From: Candidatus Altarchaeales archaeon
GTDB lineage: Archaea > Altiarchaeota > Altiarchaeia > IMC4 > SCGC-AAA252-I15
Reading direction: 5' to 3'
DNA length: 64,000 nt
Assembly (NCBI GenBank): GCA_014727915.1
Contig: WJMO01000007.1
Coordinates: 1-64,000 of the forward strand
Under the pieces are notes generated by a model that saw only the letters and a list, made by a program, of their open reading frames with translations, had not been told where the DNA came from and ran no database searches. The translations under genes and the position numbers were made by a program. Of the stretch, positions 54,835 through 64,000 are shown in pieces. The stretch's first letter is position 1, and each line of letters begins with the position of its first letter.

Positions 54835-56679
54835 CTATTTCTTTTTTTTATTTTCATCCGCGGCAGTCAAGAGCATGTGCGTTGGGGGGAGGATTATCAG
54901 GAATATCAGCAGGTCTGATGCCCTGACGTTGTGCCTCAGCCGCTCACGGTATCTGAAGTCTTCTGTGACAGGGCAGCTTTCGGCTATCCTAATGTTGTTC
55001 CAGCGGAGCACACGTTTGACTATGTAGGCTGCGTTCCCGCCGAGGGAGCAGATGTCATCGTATCTTTCACGGTAGTATCTGCCCATGTCCTCCGCCATCA
55101 TCCTGCATTTTGTCCTGTTACGGAAGTATATCTGGGTGTTTGTGCGGCCCCTGCCCTCGTACATGTAGCTTGGGTTGAATATGAGGCAGTAGTTCTGGTC
55201 TATGTGGTGTCCTGCGGCGTCGATGACCCGGAGCATCGTCGACCAGGAGGGAGGGCCTTCGATTATGAGGGAGTACTTGTCCGCCATTATCTCCTCTGCC
55301 AGGAGCTTTTCCATCGGCTTCAGCTCTCCGTCGCGGTCTGAGTAGCTTACGGTGAGGTTAAGGGAGTCGCGGACCAGAGGAGCCCATGTGGTGTCCTCGT
55401 GGACCGTGAATTCCTTTGAGTCGGGATTCACAACATATACCTGGGAGGGTTCGATCGGTGTGTTGAAGCGCTCGAAAACAGTCTCCCAGCCCTCGGGACC
55501 CTCCGTCAGCACCATCCCATCCTGGGCTGGGATGTAGTGGAAGCCGTACTCGATCATCTCGATCGCCTCTCTACGGGCCTCGTCGAATCCTGCCCGGGAA
55601 TGTTCTAGCAGGGGGCTTCCGAACATGGAGGGGAATACCAGTGTGGCAGTGAACAGGAACGTGAAAAGCCTGCGGTCCCTCTCCCATACTACAAGGTAGG
55701 TTACTGCGAGGAGGGGGTATGCGGGCATCATGTAGTGGGATCCTATCCGCGTGTCCCCCATTGAAAGAAGGAATATGATCGAGTATATCAGGAGTGAAAG
55801 CTGTGTGAAAGGGTAGATGAAAGTCTCCCTGTCGTAGTATTCCATGCCCATGGCGTATCCGACGGATGCTATCAGGGCTAGGAAGGCCAGGGTCTGGACT
55901 TTGACACCTTCGTCGTATAGGGATCTCAGCTTTGAAAGGTCGTATTCGACCTGGCCTCCATGGCCTGTGAGGGTGTATTGGACGAAGTTAGGGTAGAATA
56001 GTGTGAATGACGCGAGAAGCAGGGCTATGGCCGCTGCTGTGGCTGTGAGGTCCTTCAGGGGTCCTGTGTCCAAGAGTTCAGCCTGGAGCTTCCTGCCTAA
56101 GACTATCCTGAAGGAGCGGGTCAGAGCCCGGTAGGACAGGATCAGGGCTATGGGGAGTATGGCGGTGTATTTTGTGTAGACCGAGAGCGCGAATAGCAAG
56201 GAGGACTTCAGGGCCCTGTTATCTTTGGCGGATAGTAGGGTGTAGTATCCTGCTATGAGGAAGAAAGTGGAGAATGTGCTGACGAAGTTGCTTATGAACC
56301 TGTATACCATCAGCAAGTAGAGGAGGGGCGATATGACCGGGTGGTGGAGTCTGTGGCCTTTTAGTATCTGCTCTATCATCAGGTATCCTGCTATGTTCGC
56401 CGAGACCACGAGCACGTAGGTCACGGGCAGTAGCAGGCGTTCCCCGACAACGTACCGTAGTATGTAGCCGATGTAGTAGATGATGGGGGTTTGGGCGCAG
56501 TATGGTTGGCCCCCGTATAGTGTGCCTTCGCCAACGTAGTCGAGGCACATCCACCATCCGCCGCCGCCTATGTTGAAGCTGGAGGGTATGTTAGCGTGGG
56601 TGACGTATATGAAGCCGGCTAGGACCACCGCCTTGTAGAACAGTTCTAGATGCTTATTCCGGGTTTTCCGGGGTGGCAT
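54835..56679 (-). CDS. polytopic membrane protein, GT-C/GT39-like (paralogue 2)
   Basis: 614 residues. Same plan as 50689-52599: first loop CLDYVGEGTLYGGQPYCAQTP, about eleven membrane helices, an extracytoplasmic C-terminal domain with EEIMADKYSLIIEGPPSWSTMLRVIDAAGHHIDQNYCLIFNP and RTKCRMMAEDM, and a last helix (LLIFLIILPPTHMLL). Conserved Cys residues in the C-terminal part suggest disulphides. Separated from its paralogue by tRNA-Val and the thioredoxin pair, and on the same strand as it. A lipid-linked sugar transferase is the best guess. Confidence 0.78.
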   Translation of the reverse strand: MPPRKTRNKHLELFYKAVVLAGFIYVTHANIPSSFNIGGGGWWMCLDYVGEGTLYGGQPYCAQTPIIYYIGYILRYVVGERLLLPVTYVLVVSANIAGYLMIEQILKGHRLHHPVISPLLYLLMVYRFISNFVSTFSTFFLIAGYYTLLSAKDNRALKSSLLFALSVYTKYTAILPIALILSYRALTRSFRIVLGRKLQAELLDTGPLKDLTATAAAIALLLASFTLFYPNFVQYTLTGHGGQVEYDLSKLRSLYDEGVKVQTLAFLALIASVGYAMGMEYYDRETFIYPFTQLSLLIYSIIFLLSMGDTRIGSHYMMPAYPLLAVTYLVVWERDRRLFTFLFTATLVFPSMFGSPLLEHSRAGFDEARREAIEMIEYGFHYIPAQDGMVLTEGPEGWETVFERFNTPIEPSQVYVVNPDSKEFTVHEDTTWAPLVRDSLNLTVSYSDRDGELKPMEKLLAEEIMADKYSLIIEGPPSWSTMLRVIDAAGHHIDQNYCLIFNPSYMYEGRGRTNTQIYFRNRTKCRMMAEDMGRYYRERYDDICSLGGNAAYIVKRVLRWNNIRIAESCPVTEDFRYRERLRHNVRASDLLIFLIILPPTHMLLTAADENKKKK

Positions 56680-56724
56680 AGTGTAATATACCTTTTATTT
56701 AATTAAACACTATTTGGTTCTACC

Positions 56725-58752
56725 ATGGGTGGCGACAGGTATTTGGTCACTGCGGCTTTGCCCTATGCGAACGGGCCCATACACATAGGCCATGCCATAG
56801 GCTGCTATATCCCCGCGGACGTTTACACACGCTATCGCCGGCTTAGGGGAGATGACGTGGTCTATATCTGCGGGACCGACGAGCACGGGACTCCCATAAC
56901 AGTATCGGCTGAGAAGGAGGGTGTGAGCCCCCGTGAGATAGTGGACAAATATCATGGGATGCACTTGGAGGCTTTCAAGGCGGCGGGTGTGGAGTTCGAC
57001 AATTTCTCAGGCACTGCGAGAGAGATCCACTATGAGCTTTCGCAGGCGTTCTTCAGGAAGGTGGACGAGAACGGTTACATCCACCGTGAGACGGTGGAGC
57101 GGCCCTACTGTCCCAGCTGCGGTCGGTTCCTCCCGGACAGGTATGTTAAGGGCAGGTGCCCGGACTGCGGCAGCGAGGATGAGAGGGGAGACCAGTGCGA
57201 GGCCTGCGGGAAGCAGTTGGAGCCGCATGAGCTGGTGGACCCCTACTGTGACATCTGCCGTGAGACGCCGGAGATGAGGGAGACCGAACACTGGTTCTTC
57301 GAGCTGAGCGAATTGAGCGATAAGCTTGGTGAGTGGCTGAGGAGCGGTAAGCTGAGTTCCAGCCTCCCGAACAACGCGCGTAACTTCGCATTGGGTTGGA
57401 TCAAGGAGGGTTTGAAGGACCGTGCCATCACACGGGACATGACCTGGGGGATTCCCGTACCCGTTGAGGGTGCGGACGGGAAGGTGTTGTATGTCTGGTT
57501 CGACGCTCCCATAGGGTATATCAGCTCGACGAAGGAGTGGAGTGAAGGCAGGGGAGAGCCCGGCCTTTGGAAGGATTATTGGCTGGGGGAGAACGACTGT
57601 AAGGTCGTGCATTTCATAGGGAAGGACAACATCCCCTTTCACATCGTCATATGGCCTGCGATGCTCATGGCCGAGGGAAGCTATAACCTCCCGTGGCAGG
57701 TCGCGTCCAATGAGTTCCTGAACCTGGAGGGCAGGAAGATGAGCACCAGCAGGGGTTGGGTGATATGGTTGCATGACATACTCGAGGAGTTCGAGGCCGA
57801 CGCGGTGAGGTATTATCTGCTTTCTATCGCGCCGGAGACCAGCGACAGCGACTTCAAACTCGAAGAATTCCAGGACAAGGTGAACAAGGAATTGATAGGG
57901 ACCTTGGGGAACTTCATCAACCGGACTTTGACGTTCATAAAATCCAAAAAAGACGGTGTAGTGCCTAACATGGGGGTCTTGGAGGATCTGGACAAGGATT
58001 TCATGAACGACATCAAAGCCTGCAGCAAGGACGTTGGAGGAGAGTTGGAGCGCTTCAAGTTAAAACACGCCCAAGACACCCTGCTCCATTACGCTCAGAA
58101 GGGGAACGTATACTTCCAGAATCGGGAGCCGTGGAAGGGGGAGAACGACACCAGCTTGTACCTGTGCGCGAACCTGTGCCGTAGCCTGGCGATACTCATG
58201 CACCCTTTCCTCCCGTTCTCGGCGGAGAAGGTGTGGAAGATGCTCGGCTTGGAAGGTGGCGTGGCGGAGCAGACCTGGGATTCGGCCGGCGAGCTACGGT
58301 TGGAAGGAAGACACCGTATCGGCGAGGTAAGCGCCTTGTATTCGAAGATCGAGGATGATAGTATCGCAGAGTTCAAGAAGAGATACCTCCCCATCGGGGA
58401 GGGCAGAGGTAAGGAGGAGGTGAAGGAAATGGTTGACTACGAGGAATTCAACAAGGTGGACCTTAGGGTCGCGACCGTCAAGAAGATCGAAGACCACCCC
58501 AACGCGGACAAGCTGGTGCTGCTGACCATCGACGTCGGCAGTTTGGGTGAACGGCAGATTGTGGCAGGCATCAAGGAAGCCTACAAGTCAGAAGACCTGG
58601 TTGGCAGACAGATAATCGTCGTGGCGAACCTCAAGCCCGCGAAGATACGCGGCGTCGAGAGCAACGGCATGCTGTTGGCGGCAGACGAGGACGGGAACCC
58701 CATACTCCTGCAGCCGGACAGGAAGGTCAAGCCAGGCAGCAGGATACACTAA
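56725..58752 (+). CDS. metG: methionyl-tRNA synthetase with C-terminal tRNA-binding domain
   Basis: 675 residues. HIGH motif in PIHIGHAIG (His20-His23), zinc knuckles (CPSCGRFLPDRY, CPDCG, CEACGKQ, CDIC), KMSTS signature in GRKMSTSRGW, anticodon domain, and an EMAP/Trbp111-type domain (about 566-675, VDLRVATVKKIEDHPNADKLVLL). Joins methionine to tRNA-Met, including the tRNA at 2-195. An ATATACCTTTTATTTAATTAA stretch upstream can serve as promoter. Confidence 0.97.
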   Translation: MGGDRYLVTAALPYANGPIHIGHAIGCYIPADVYTRYRRLRGDDVVYICGTDEHGTPITVSAEKEGVSPREIVDKYHGMHLEAFKAAGVEFDNFSGTAREIHYELSQAFFRKVDENGYIHRETVERPYCPSCGRFLPDRYVKGRCPDCGSEDERGDQCEACGKQLEPHELVDPYCDICRETPEMRETEHWFFELSELSDKLGEWLRSGKLSSSLPNNARNFALGWIKEGLKDRAITRDMTWGIPVPVEGADGKVLYVWFDAPIGYISSTKEWSEGRGEPGLWKDYWLGENDCKVVHFIGKDNIPFHIVIWPAMLMAEGSYNLPWQVASNEFLNLEGRKMSTSRGWVIWLHDILEEFEADAVRYYLLSIAPETSDSDFKLEEFQDKVNKELIGTLGNFINRTLTFIKSKKDGVVPNMGVLEDLDKDFMNDIKACSKDVGGELERFKLKHAQDTLLHYAQKGNVYFQNREPWKGENDTSLYLCANLCRSLAILMHPFLPFSAEKVWKMLGLEGGVAEQTWDSAGELRLEGRHRIGEVSALYSKIEDDSIAEFKKRYLPIGEGRGKEEVKEMVDYEEFNKVDLRVATVKKIEDHPNADKLVLLTIDVGSLGERQIVAGIKEAYKSEDLVGRQIIVVANLKPAKIRGVESNGMLLAADEDGNPILLQPDRKVKPGSRIH

Positions 58753-58753
58753 A

Positions 58754-58828
58754 CCCAGGTGAAACCCCGGGAACATGAGAAGAACCAGGCAGGGATATGC
58801 ATTGGGTGACTAATGTCATTAACCTGGG
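58754..58828. repeat. long-range inverted repeat after metG
   Basis: CCCAGGT (58754-58760) is complementary to ACCTGGG (58822-58828), enclosing about 60 bases with a further small CCCCGGG palindrome. It begins two bases after the metG stop in a 121-base gap. It may be a terminator-like or processed RNA structure. Nothing else recognised here. Confidence 0.4.
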
Positions 58829-58873
58829 GAGGGAGTAAACCTGCTTTAATTTGCCCCTTCATTATTGGTTACT

Positions 58874-59323
58874 GTGAAAGTCCATCATGTCACGATTAGC
58901 GCTTTCTCCAGCGTGGAAGAAGCCGACGCGCTCAAGGGGGTTATCTCAGGGATGCTCCCGGAGGGCGTGGAGGTTGAGGATAGGCGGATCGAGCCCGAAG
59001 AGGAGGGGGGAGTGTTCAACCACGAGCTAGTGGAGTTGAAGGCGGTAGTGAAGAAGCAGAAGCGGATAAGGGAGTTCGTATCCAAGGTTTTGGGTTCATT
59101 GGACGACTACGACGCCCGGAAGCTGAGGGAAGGCCCGGATGACTTCATCGACGACAGGTGCAACCTGTACATGCGACTGAGCAAAACCGAAGCAGAGGAT
59201 GGGAACTTCGTGTTCGAGTCCGGAGACTGCATACACGTCAGGTTGAAACTAGCAGCATACCCTGCCAAGAAGGAGAAGGCATTGCCAATAGCAAGGGAGT
59301 TGATCGAAGATGCACTACGTTAA
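58874..59323 (+). CDS. COG1325-type RNA-binding protein (exosome-associated)
   Basis: 149 residues from GTG 58874 (a TTG at 58865 is possible). KVHHVTISAFSSVEEADALKGVISGMLPEGVEVE and the RMRLSK-like YMRLSKTEAEDGNFVFESGDCIHVRLKLAAYPAKK end match the archaeal family predicted to bind RNA near exosome and RNase P genes. It overlaps the Rpp30 gene by 14 bases, as in many archaea, so the two act together in RNA processing. Confidence 0.85.
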   Translation: MKVHHVTISAFSSVEEADALKGVISGMLPEGVEVEDRRIEPEEEGGVFNHELVELKAVVKKQKRIREFVSKVLGSLDDYDARKLREGPDDFIDDRCNLYMRLSKTEAEDGNFVFESGDCIHVRLKLAAYPAKKEKALPIARELIEDALR

Positions 59324-60023
59324 CCTCTTCACCAGCCCAGACGCCGTTGAAACGAGCAAAAAACTCGGATGGGATATCGTATGCTCGGTCGCCGAATACA
59401 GCAGGGGACTAAAGAAGTCGGAGGCGGAAGTCCTGTCCGGGGCGCTGATATCGGACAGCATACGGAAGAACAGCAGGAAGGCTTTGGATTCGGGAGCAGA
59501 CATCATAATAGCAGAAGGCAGCGGGGAAAAAGGGGGCAGGGAGGCTAGCGAATGCTGGGAGGTCGACTTGATCGTGAATCTGGAGTCCGTCAGGGAACGC
59601 GACAGAGTGAACCAGAGGAGCTCCGGATTGGACCATGTGATGGCATCCTATATGGCGGAGCGAAACACGGGATACTGCATCAACCTGGAGAACATACTGA
59701 ACACACGGGGTGTTAGGAGGGCGCAGACCCTGGGGCGGATAGGGCAGAACATCAGATTATGCAGGAAATACGGTGTCAAGACGGTGTTCGGAACAGGCAG
59801 AAGTGACCGGTGGAGTGCAAGGAGCCCCCATGACCTGATCCTGTTCGCACGCCTGCTGGGCATGGGAGACGTAGAGGCTAAGAGGACGGTGACAGATAAC
59901 CCAATGCACTTCCTCAGGAAGAGCGAAGCCCGTAACGACCCGGACAGGATGATGAAGGGGTTGGAAGTGGTCCGGTGGGGCTCTGGCAAGCCCAAGCCTA
60001 ACAGGAAATACGGGTGGTACTAG
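59310..60023 (+). CDS. rnp3: ribonuclease P protein component 3 (Rpp30 type)
   Basis: 237 residues, a PHP-like TIM barrel. The pattern LDHVMASYMAERNTGYCINLENIL...GQNIRLCRKYGVKTVFGTGRSDRWSARSPHDLILFARLLGM is that of archaeal Rpp30. It pairs with Pop5 and helps the RNase P RNA. Member of the RNA-processing operon with the COG1325 protein; Pop5 is not in the window. Confidence 0.94.
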   Translation: MHYVNLFTSPDAVETSKKLGWDIVCSVAEYSRGLKKSEAEVLSGALISDSIRKNSRKALDSGADIIIAEGSGEKGGREASECWEVDLIVNLESVRERDRVNQRSSGLDHVMASYMAERNTGYCINLENILNTRGVRRAQTLGRIGQNIRLCRKYGVKTVFGTGRSDRWSARSPHDLILFARLLGMGDVEAKRTVTDNPMHFLRKSEARNDPDRMMKGLEVVRWGSGKPKPNRKYGWY

Positions 60024-60635
60024 TTGAACGATCCCTACCTCCTATTCCTAGGTTTCATAGTCGGCCTGAGCGGGGCCATGATACCCGGACCGCTGCTTGT
60101 GTACACAATCGCAGAATCGCTGAGGAAAGGGTGGAAGACAGGGTTCTACGTGATAGTAGGCCACGCCATCGTCGAAGTTGGGATAATGGCGTTTCTGATC
60201 ATGGGGGTGAGCGCGCTCATGACCTCCGAACTTTTCGTAAAGTCGGTTAGCTTAGTCGGCGGCGCCTTCATGGCATACACAGCAGTGACCCTCTTCAAGA
60301 GCAGCTGGGAGATAGGGGAGACGAAGGACGCTCTGAGATACGGGACAGTAGCGGGGGGAATGCTCTTCACCGCCTTGAACCCCAGCTTCCCGGTCTGGTG
60401 GGCTACCGCGGGAGCTAGGCTGCTGGTGGAAGGCTTCAAAAACGCAGGGTTGACAGGCGCGCTGATGGTATTCATCGGCCACTGGATGGCAGACTTCGGA
60501 TACTTCATGGTAGTGTCCTCCCTCGTCACAAGGGGAAGGGAAAAGCTCATCAGCAGATACGTGAACACCGTCAAGAACATCCTGGCAGCGCTTCTACTGG
60601 CCATAGGAGCCTATTTCATCACCACAGGCCTATAA
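60024..60635 (+). CDS. LysE-family exporter
   Basis: 203 residues from a TTG immediately after the previous stop (TAGTTG). Six membrane helices; GLSGAMIPGPLLVYTIAESLRKGWKTGFYVIVGHA is the LysE/RhtB signature, followed by GGAFMAYTAVTLFK and NPSFPVWWATAG. Exports amino acids or related solutes; substrate unknown. Confidence 0.9.
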   Translation: MNDPYLLFLGFIVGLSGAMIPGPLLVYTIAESLRKGWKTGFYVIVGHAIVEVGIMAFLIMGVSALMTSELFVKSVSLVGGAFMAYTAVTLFKSSWEIGETKDALRYGTVAGGMLFTALNPSFPVWWATAGARLLVEGFKNAGLTGALMVFIGHWMADFGYFMVVSSLVTRGREKLISRYVNTVKNILAALLLAIGAYFITTGL

Positions 60636-60662
60636 ATAAGATGAGGGGGAATAACTAAGACG

Positions 60663-61343
60663 ATGCATGCAAGGAAGTCCACGGGAATACCCGACGTTGA
60701 CGAGATGATAGAGGGCGGATTCAGGGAAGGCAGCATAAACATGGTCGACGGAGACGCGGGAACCGGGAAGTCCACGTTCGCGGTGCAGTTCATGATGGCC
60801 GGGCTGGCAGCGGGGGAGTCCGCCATATACATGAGCGTAGAAGAGAGCAAGGAGAGCTTCTACACGAACATGCTCAGGTTCGGGTTCAACCTGGAAGAGT
60901 ACGAGAAGGCGGGGACGCTGTTCTTCTACGAGGCCAACGCAGCCCAGCTGAAGGAGTTCCTGGACAAGGGAGGCATAGGCATAGAGGACAGGATAATGCA
61001 GATGAAACCGCAGAGGTTCGTCCTGGACAGCATCTCAGCGTTCGCATTGCTCTATGAGACCGGGATGAAGCAGCGGACTGCGGTACAGAGGTTCATAGAG
61101 AAGCTGAAGGCCTGGAACCTGACCACACTGCTCATATCCGAGGCGACACAGGACTACACCCGCTTCGGCCTCGAATTCCTCGTGGACGGCGTGGTGAAGC
61201 TATGGTACAGGAAGGTGGGCCATGAGAGGGTGCGGACTATAGAGATAATGAAGATGAGGGGCACAAAGCACAAGATCGCCGAGACCGTCTACCGGATCGA
61301 AGAGAACGGGATAGTACTATACCCGAGCGAGACCATATTCTAG
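60663..61343 (+). CDS. KaiC-like/RecA-superfamily ATPase (single domain)
   Basis: 226 residues. TGIPDVDEMIEGGFREGSINMVDGDAGTGKSTFAVQFM contains Walker A (GDAGTGKST); AIYMSVEESKESFYTNM holds the catalytic Glu pair; RFVLDSISAFALL is Walker B; a C-terminal strand HKIAETVYRIEENGIVLYP follows. Archaeal single KaiC domains are thought to be signalling switches, often linked with pili or chemotaxis. Cytoplasmic. Convergent with the GNAT gene. Confidence 0.93.
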   Translation: MHARKSTGIPDVDEMIEGGFREGSINMVDGDAGTGKSTFAVQFMMAGLAAGESAIYMSVEESKESFYTNMLRFGFNLEEYEKAGTLFFYEANAAQLKEFLDKGGIGIEDRIMQMKPQRFVLDSISAFALLYETGMKQRTAVQRFIEKLKAWNLTTLLISEATQDYTRFGLEFLVDGVVKLWYRKVGHERVRTIEIMKMRGTKHKIAETVYRIEENGIVLYPSETIF

Positions 61344-61795
61344 AACTGGTAGATGAGGGCTGCCTCGTCGCAGTCGGGGTATTTTGGACAGTAGATGCAC
61401 TCACCCCATATCTTCATGGGAAGCTCGTCCTTGGGCACAAGCTCGAACCCGTTCCTGACGAAGAAGTCCTTCTCCAGGGTCAACGTGAAGACCCGGGGGA
61501 TGCCCATCTCCCGCGCCTCCTTCAACGCAGCCTCCAGCAGCGCCTTGCCCACGCCCTTCCCGATGCGATCCTCCCGGACGGCAAGGCTCTTCACCTCGGC
61601 GAGATCCCTCCAGGACACATGCAACGCGCAGCAGCCAAGCACCTCCCCATCCTCTCGGACGACAAAATAGTCCCTGATGTTCTCGTAGATGTAGCTGAGG
61701 CTCCTTAACAGCATCTTCCCGTTGGCGGCGTGATATTCGATAAGCGACCGTATGGCCTCCACATCATCCAATGAAGCCTTCACAACGTCCATCAT
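61340..61795 (-). CDS. GNAT N-acetyltransferase (ArgA-like)
   Basis: 151 residues. Acetyl-CoA loop VREDRIGKGVGKALLEAALKEAREMG (R/Q-x-x-G-x-G/A), strands LGCCALHVSW and VFTLTLEKDFFVRNGFELV. Its C-terminal IWGECIYCPKYPDCDE carries three Cys and matches the short N-acetylglutamate synthase-like proteins used in archaeal arginine biosynthesis. Substrate inferred. Confidence 0.87.
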   Translation of the reverse strand: MMDVVKASLDDVEAIRSLIEYHAANGKMLLRSLSYIYENIRDYFVVREDGEVLGCCALHVSWRDLAEVKSLAVREDRIGKGVGKALLEAALKEAREMGIPRVFTLTLEKDFFVRNGFELVPKDELPMKIWGECIYCPKYPDCDEAALIYQF

Positions 61796-61837
61796 CCCAA
61801 GATACTAATGCGGACAGGTTATTAAACCCGGCTCCCA

Positions 61838-64000
61838 CTATGCTGCCGAGCCTTCAGGGGACTCCTCCCCGTTGAACCGCACACCCACTATCTGGCTCAC
61901 GCCCTTCACCATCGAGACCCCGATAGCAGAGTCCATGTACTTTAGCATGTTGTTGTTGTGGGTGACCATGAAGAACTGGCTGTTGGATGCTGAGAGCATC
62001 TGAGCCAACCTTATGCTGTTACGATGGTCCAATGCGGCGTCCAGCTCGTCCACTATGTAGAAGAACGCCGGCTTGTACTGTTGTATCGCCAATAGGAACG
62101 CGCTGGATGTGAGGACCTTCTCGCCGCCGCTCATCGCATCCAATGACATCAGCCTCTTGCCCCCGGGTGACGCGTTTATCATTAGGCCGCTCTCGGATAT
62201 GTTCATGGGATTGTCCAACACCAGCGTCCCGCGGCCGTCGGAGAGGTCTGCGAATATGCGCTCGAAGTTCTCCTTCACCTTCTCGAACGCCTCCATGAAC
62301 GTGTTCCGCTTCTTGGTCTCGATCTTGTCCATGAAGTCGAATATGCTCTGGCGCTCGGACTTCAGCGTGTCCAATTTCCCCATGATGTCGTCGAACTCCC
62401 TCTTTATCACGTCGTAGGTTTCTATGGATCGCATGTTAACCGATCCGAAAGCCACTAGGTCCGCCTCGAGCTTCTCAGCCCTCTCGGAAAGTTCCTTGAC
62501 CGACTTGTCCAACAATTCAACACCCTCGTATTTCCCGAACTCCCTCTTAAGGTCCTCCAATCGGGTCTGGATCCTGGTCTTCTCTATTATGAACTCGTTC
62601 AGCTTCTGGCTGACCCCCTCCATCCCATGCTCGATTTCGCCTATCCTAGACGACAATGCCGTAAGCTCCTCCTCCGCGGAATCCCGCTCCTTTACAAGCT
62701 CCTCTATCTCGCCTCCCACGGACTGATGAGCCTTCTCAAGAGACTCCAAACCCTTGTGGAGGTCCTTGACCTTGGTCTCAAGCGAGCCCATCTCGGATTT
62801 CACCTCCTGCCTAGCGGACCTGACCTGATCCACCCTAGACTTCAGCTCGCCCATCTGCTGGAGTATGAAGGTCTTCTTCTCGTTCAACTTGGTCTTCTCC
62901 ACCTCCAAGTCCCTTAGATCGTCCTTCAACGAGTCGAGTTTGGTTGTCTCCCCCTTCCCCCTCTTCTCCAAAAGACCCGCCAACGCCTTCTCATCATGCA
63001 CTACAGACTTCTCCAGCTTCTTGACCTCCATAGAATTCTCGGATATCTGGCCCGACAGGGACTCTATGGAACCCACTATGCCATCCAACTTTTCCCTGAG
63101 GTTCCCCCTCCGCTCGGATAGTATGTTCTTGTCGAATGTTGTGTTGTCCAGTGCTTCCTTGCTCTGGCGAAGGTTCTCCCTCAGCTTCGCCAGAGTCTGG
63201 TCCAACCTGCTCCTAACCCTGGACTTCTCGTCGTATTCAGCCTGCAAGGAACCTATGCCAGAATCCAAAGCCCCGATCTCCTTCTCCAACTCCTCGATGT
63301 TGCTGAATGTGATCTCAAACCTTTCTGGAGTGTGGCCGCCCGTCATAGCGCCCGACAGCTCCAGGAGGTCGCCGTCCAAGGTGACCATCCTCCAGGAACC
63401 TACGCCTATCTTCTTGGCGGCTGCTATGTCCTTCACCAGTATCGTGTCGCCGAACACGTACTCGAACACCTTCTTGAACTTTGCTGATGACTTGATGTAA
63501 TCCCGTGCGAAACCGAGCGAACCCGCGGGAGGCTTGCCAGCCGGTTTGAAGCCTATCTTGTCTAACGGCAGGAACGTGCACCTCCCGATCTCCTTCTTCC
63601 TAAGGTAGTCTATGCACTTGGCTGCATCATCGACCTTTGAGACGACGACATGGTGCATCCGCGCCCCGGCCGCCACCTGAAGGGGCAGGTTGTACTCGGG
63701 ATTAGCCACCTCACCCAACTGCATTACCGGCCCCTGTATGCCGGGTATGACCTTCTTCAAGCCCACAACCGCCCTGGCAGCCTTCTGAAGACCTCCGGAG
63801 GCGCGCATGATAGTCTGCAATTCACTCTCCTTCTTGCCCAGTAGTATGCGCTGTTCCTCCAGCCTCGCCTGCAAACCCGTTATCTCCCGGTTGGCCCTGG
63901 AATACTCCTCCTCGAATCCTTTGAAGTCCTGCAAGGCCTTGTCATAGTCGCGTTTGAGCTTGGCCACGTCCTTTATCTTCCCCTGCTCCTCCATGGACCA
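61838..64000 (-). CDS. smc: SMC chromosome segregation ATPase, C-terminal part
   Basis: The reading frame is open to the window end, so the N-terminal ATPase half and first coiled coil are missing. Visible are the hinge (about the first 190 residues; VVGLKKVIPGIQGPVMQLGEV, ARMHHVVVSKVDDAAKCIDYL), the long return coiled coil, then the C-terminal head with signature LDAMSGGEKVLTS and Walker B FFYIVDELDAALD. SMC dimers entrap and condense DNA with ScpA/ScpB, which are not seen here. Confidence 0.95.
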   Translation of the reverse strand, partial: WSMEEQGKIKDVAKLKRDYDKALQDFKGFEEEYSRANREITGLQARLEEQRILLGKKESELQTIMRASGGLQKAARAVVGLKKVIPGIQGPVMQLGEVANPEYNLPLQVAAGARMHHVVVSKVDDAAKCIDYLRKKEIGRCTFLPLDKIGFKPAGKPPAGSLGFARDYIKSSAKFKKVFEYVFGDTILVKDIAAAKKIGVGSWRMVTLDGDLLELSGAMTGGHTPERFEITFSNIEELEKEIGALDSGIGSLQAEYDEKSRVRSRLDQTLAKLRENLRQSKEALDNTTFDKNILSERRGNLREKLDGIVGSIESLSGQISENSMEVKKLEKSVVHDEKALAGLLEKRGKGETTKLDSLKDDLRDLEVEKTKLNEKKTFILQQMGELKSRVDQVRSARQEVKSEMGSLETKVKDLHKGLESLEKAHQSVGGEIEELVKERDSAEEELTALSSRIGEIEHGMEGVSQKLNEFIIEKTRIQTRLEDLKREFGKYEGVELLDKSVKELSERAEKLEADLVAFGSVNMRSIETYDVIKREFDDIMGKLDTLKSERQSIFDFMDKIETKKRNTFMEAFEKVKENFERIFADLSDGRGTLVLDNPMNISESGLMINASPGGKRLMSLDAMSGGEKVLTSSAFLLAIQQYKPAFFYIVDELDAALDHRNSIRLAQMLSASNSQFFMVTHNNNMLKYMDSAIGVSMVKGVSQIVGVRFNGEESPEGSAA

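Overview
The window is archaeal chromosome. The evidence is two tRNA genes with introns at the canonical 37/38 site and bulge-helix-bulge exon-intron junctions, RNase P proteins of the Rpp30 and Rpp21 types, ribosomal protein eL37 next to an Lsm protein, a geranylgeranyl-reductase-like flavoprotein, an archaeal type IV pilus/secretion operon (ATPase plus two TadC-like proteins), and many genes whose start codon lies about 25 bases after an A/T box, as expected for leaderless transcripts. The lineage cannot be fixed from this sequence. Cys- and Thr-rich surface proteins and a giant vWA pseudopilin would suit DPANN or Altiarchaeota-like groups, but that is only an impression. Most of the window looks moderately GC-rich; one block (about 4.5-9.9 kb) is clearly AT-rich.

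Layout: 1-3 kb holds tRNA-Met(CAT), tRNA-Tyr(GTA), a Tat-signal protein and tRNA-Asp(GTC). From 3.07 to 10.09 kb an integrated element occupies the 3' end of tRNA-Asp. It is bounded by a 38-bp imperfect direct repeat (33/38 identical) and carries a tyrosine integrase with a zinc ribbon next to the tRNA. Its cargo is a tightly overlapping operon (Vsr-like endonuclease, C5-cytosine methyltransferase, GHKL ATPase fused to a TIR-like domain), followed by a PD-(D/E)XK-like nuclease and a membrane-anchored protein of unknown function. This is the best candidate for an undescribed defence system.

10.3-18.6 kb: secreted Cys-rich protein, alpha-glucan phosphorylase, cupin, trehalose-phosphatase-like HAD enzyme, GT4 glycosyltransferase, a GAF-GGDEF protein (rare in archaea) and a GH32/GH68-like beta-propeller enzyme. 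18.8-20.9 kb: polyamine operon (SpeD, a divergent SpeD paralogue, spermidine synthase, SET-domain protein). 21-32 kb: lipoprotein cyclophilin, metallophosphoesterase, glycosyltransferase, second Tat protein, RDD protein, a three-gene GlpA/NAD(P)-FAD oxidoreductase/DUF1667 operon, Thr-rich surface protein, geranylgeranyl-reductase-like protein and a deoxyribosyltransferase-like protein. 32.2-44.9 kb: one long minus-strand pilus operon with four pilin-like or pseudopilin proteins, a helix-turn-helix protein, the ATPase and two TadC proteins. A 1128-residue propeller-TPR membrane protein diverges from its start. 48-64 kb: core information genes (RNase P subunits, Lsm, eL37, MetG, SMC), two related large membrane proteins flanking a thioredoxin pair, tRNA-Val(GAC), a LysE exporter, a KaiC-like ATPase and a GNAT enzyme.
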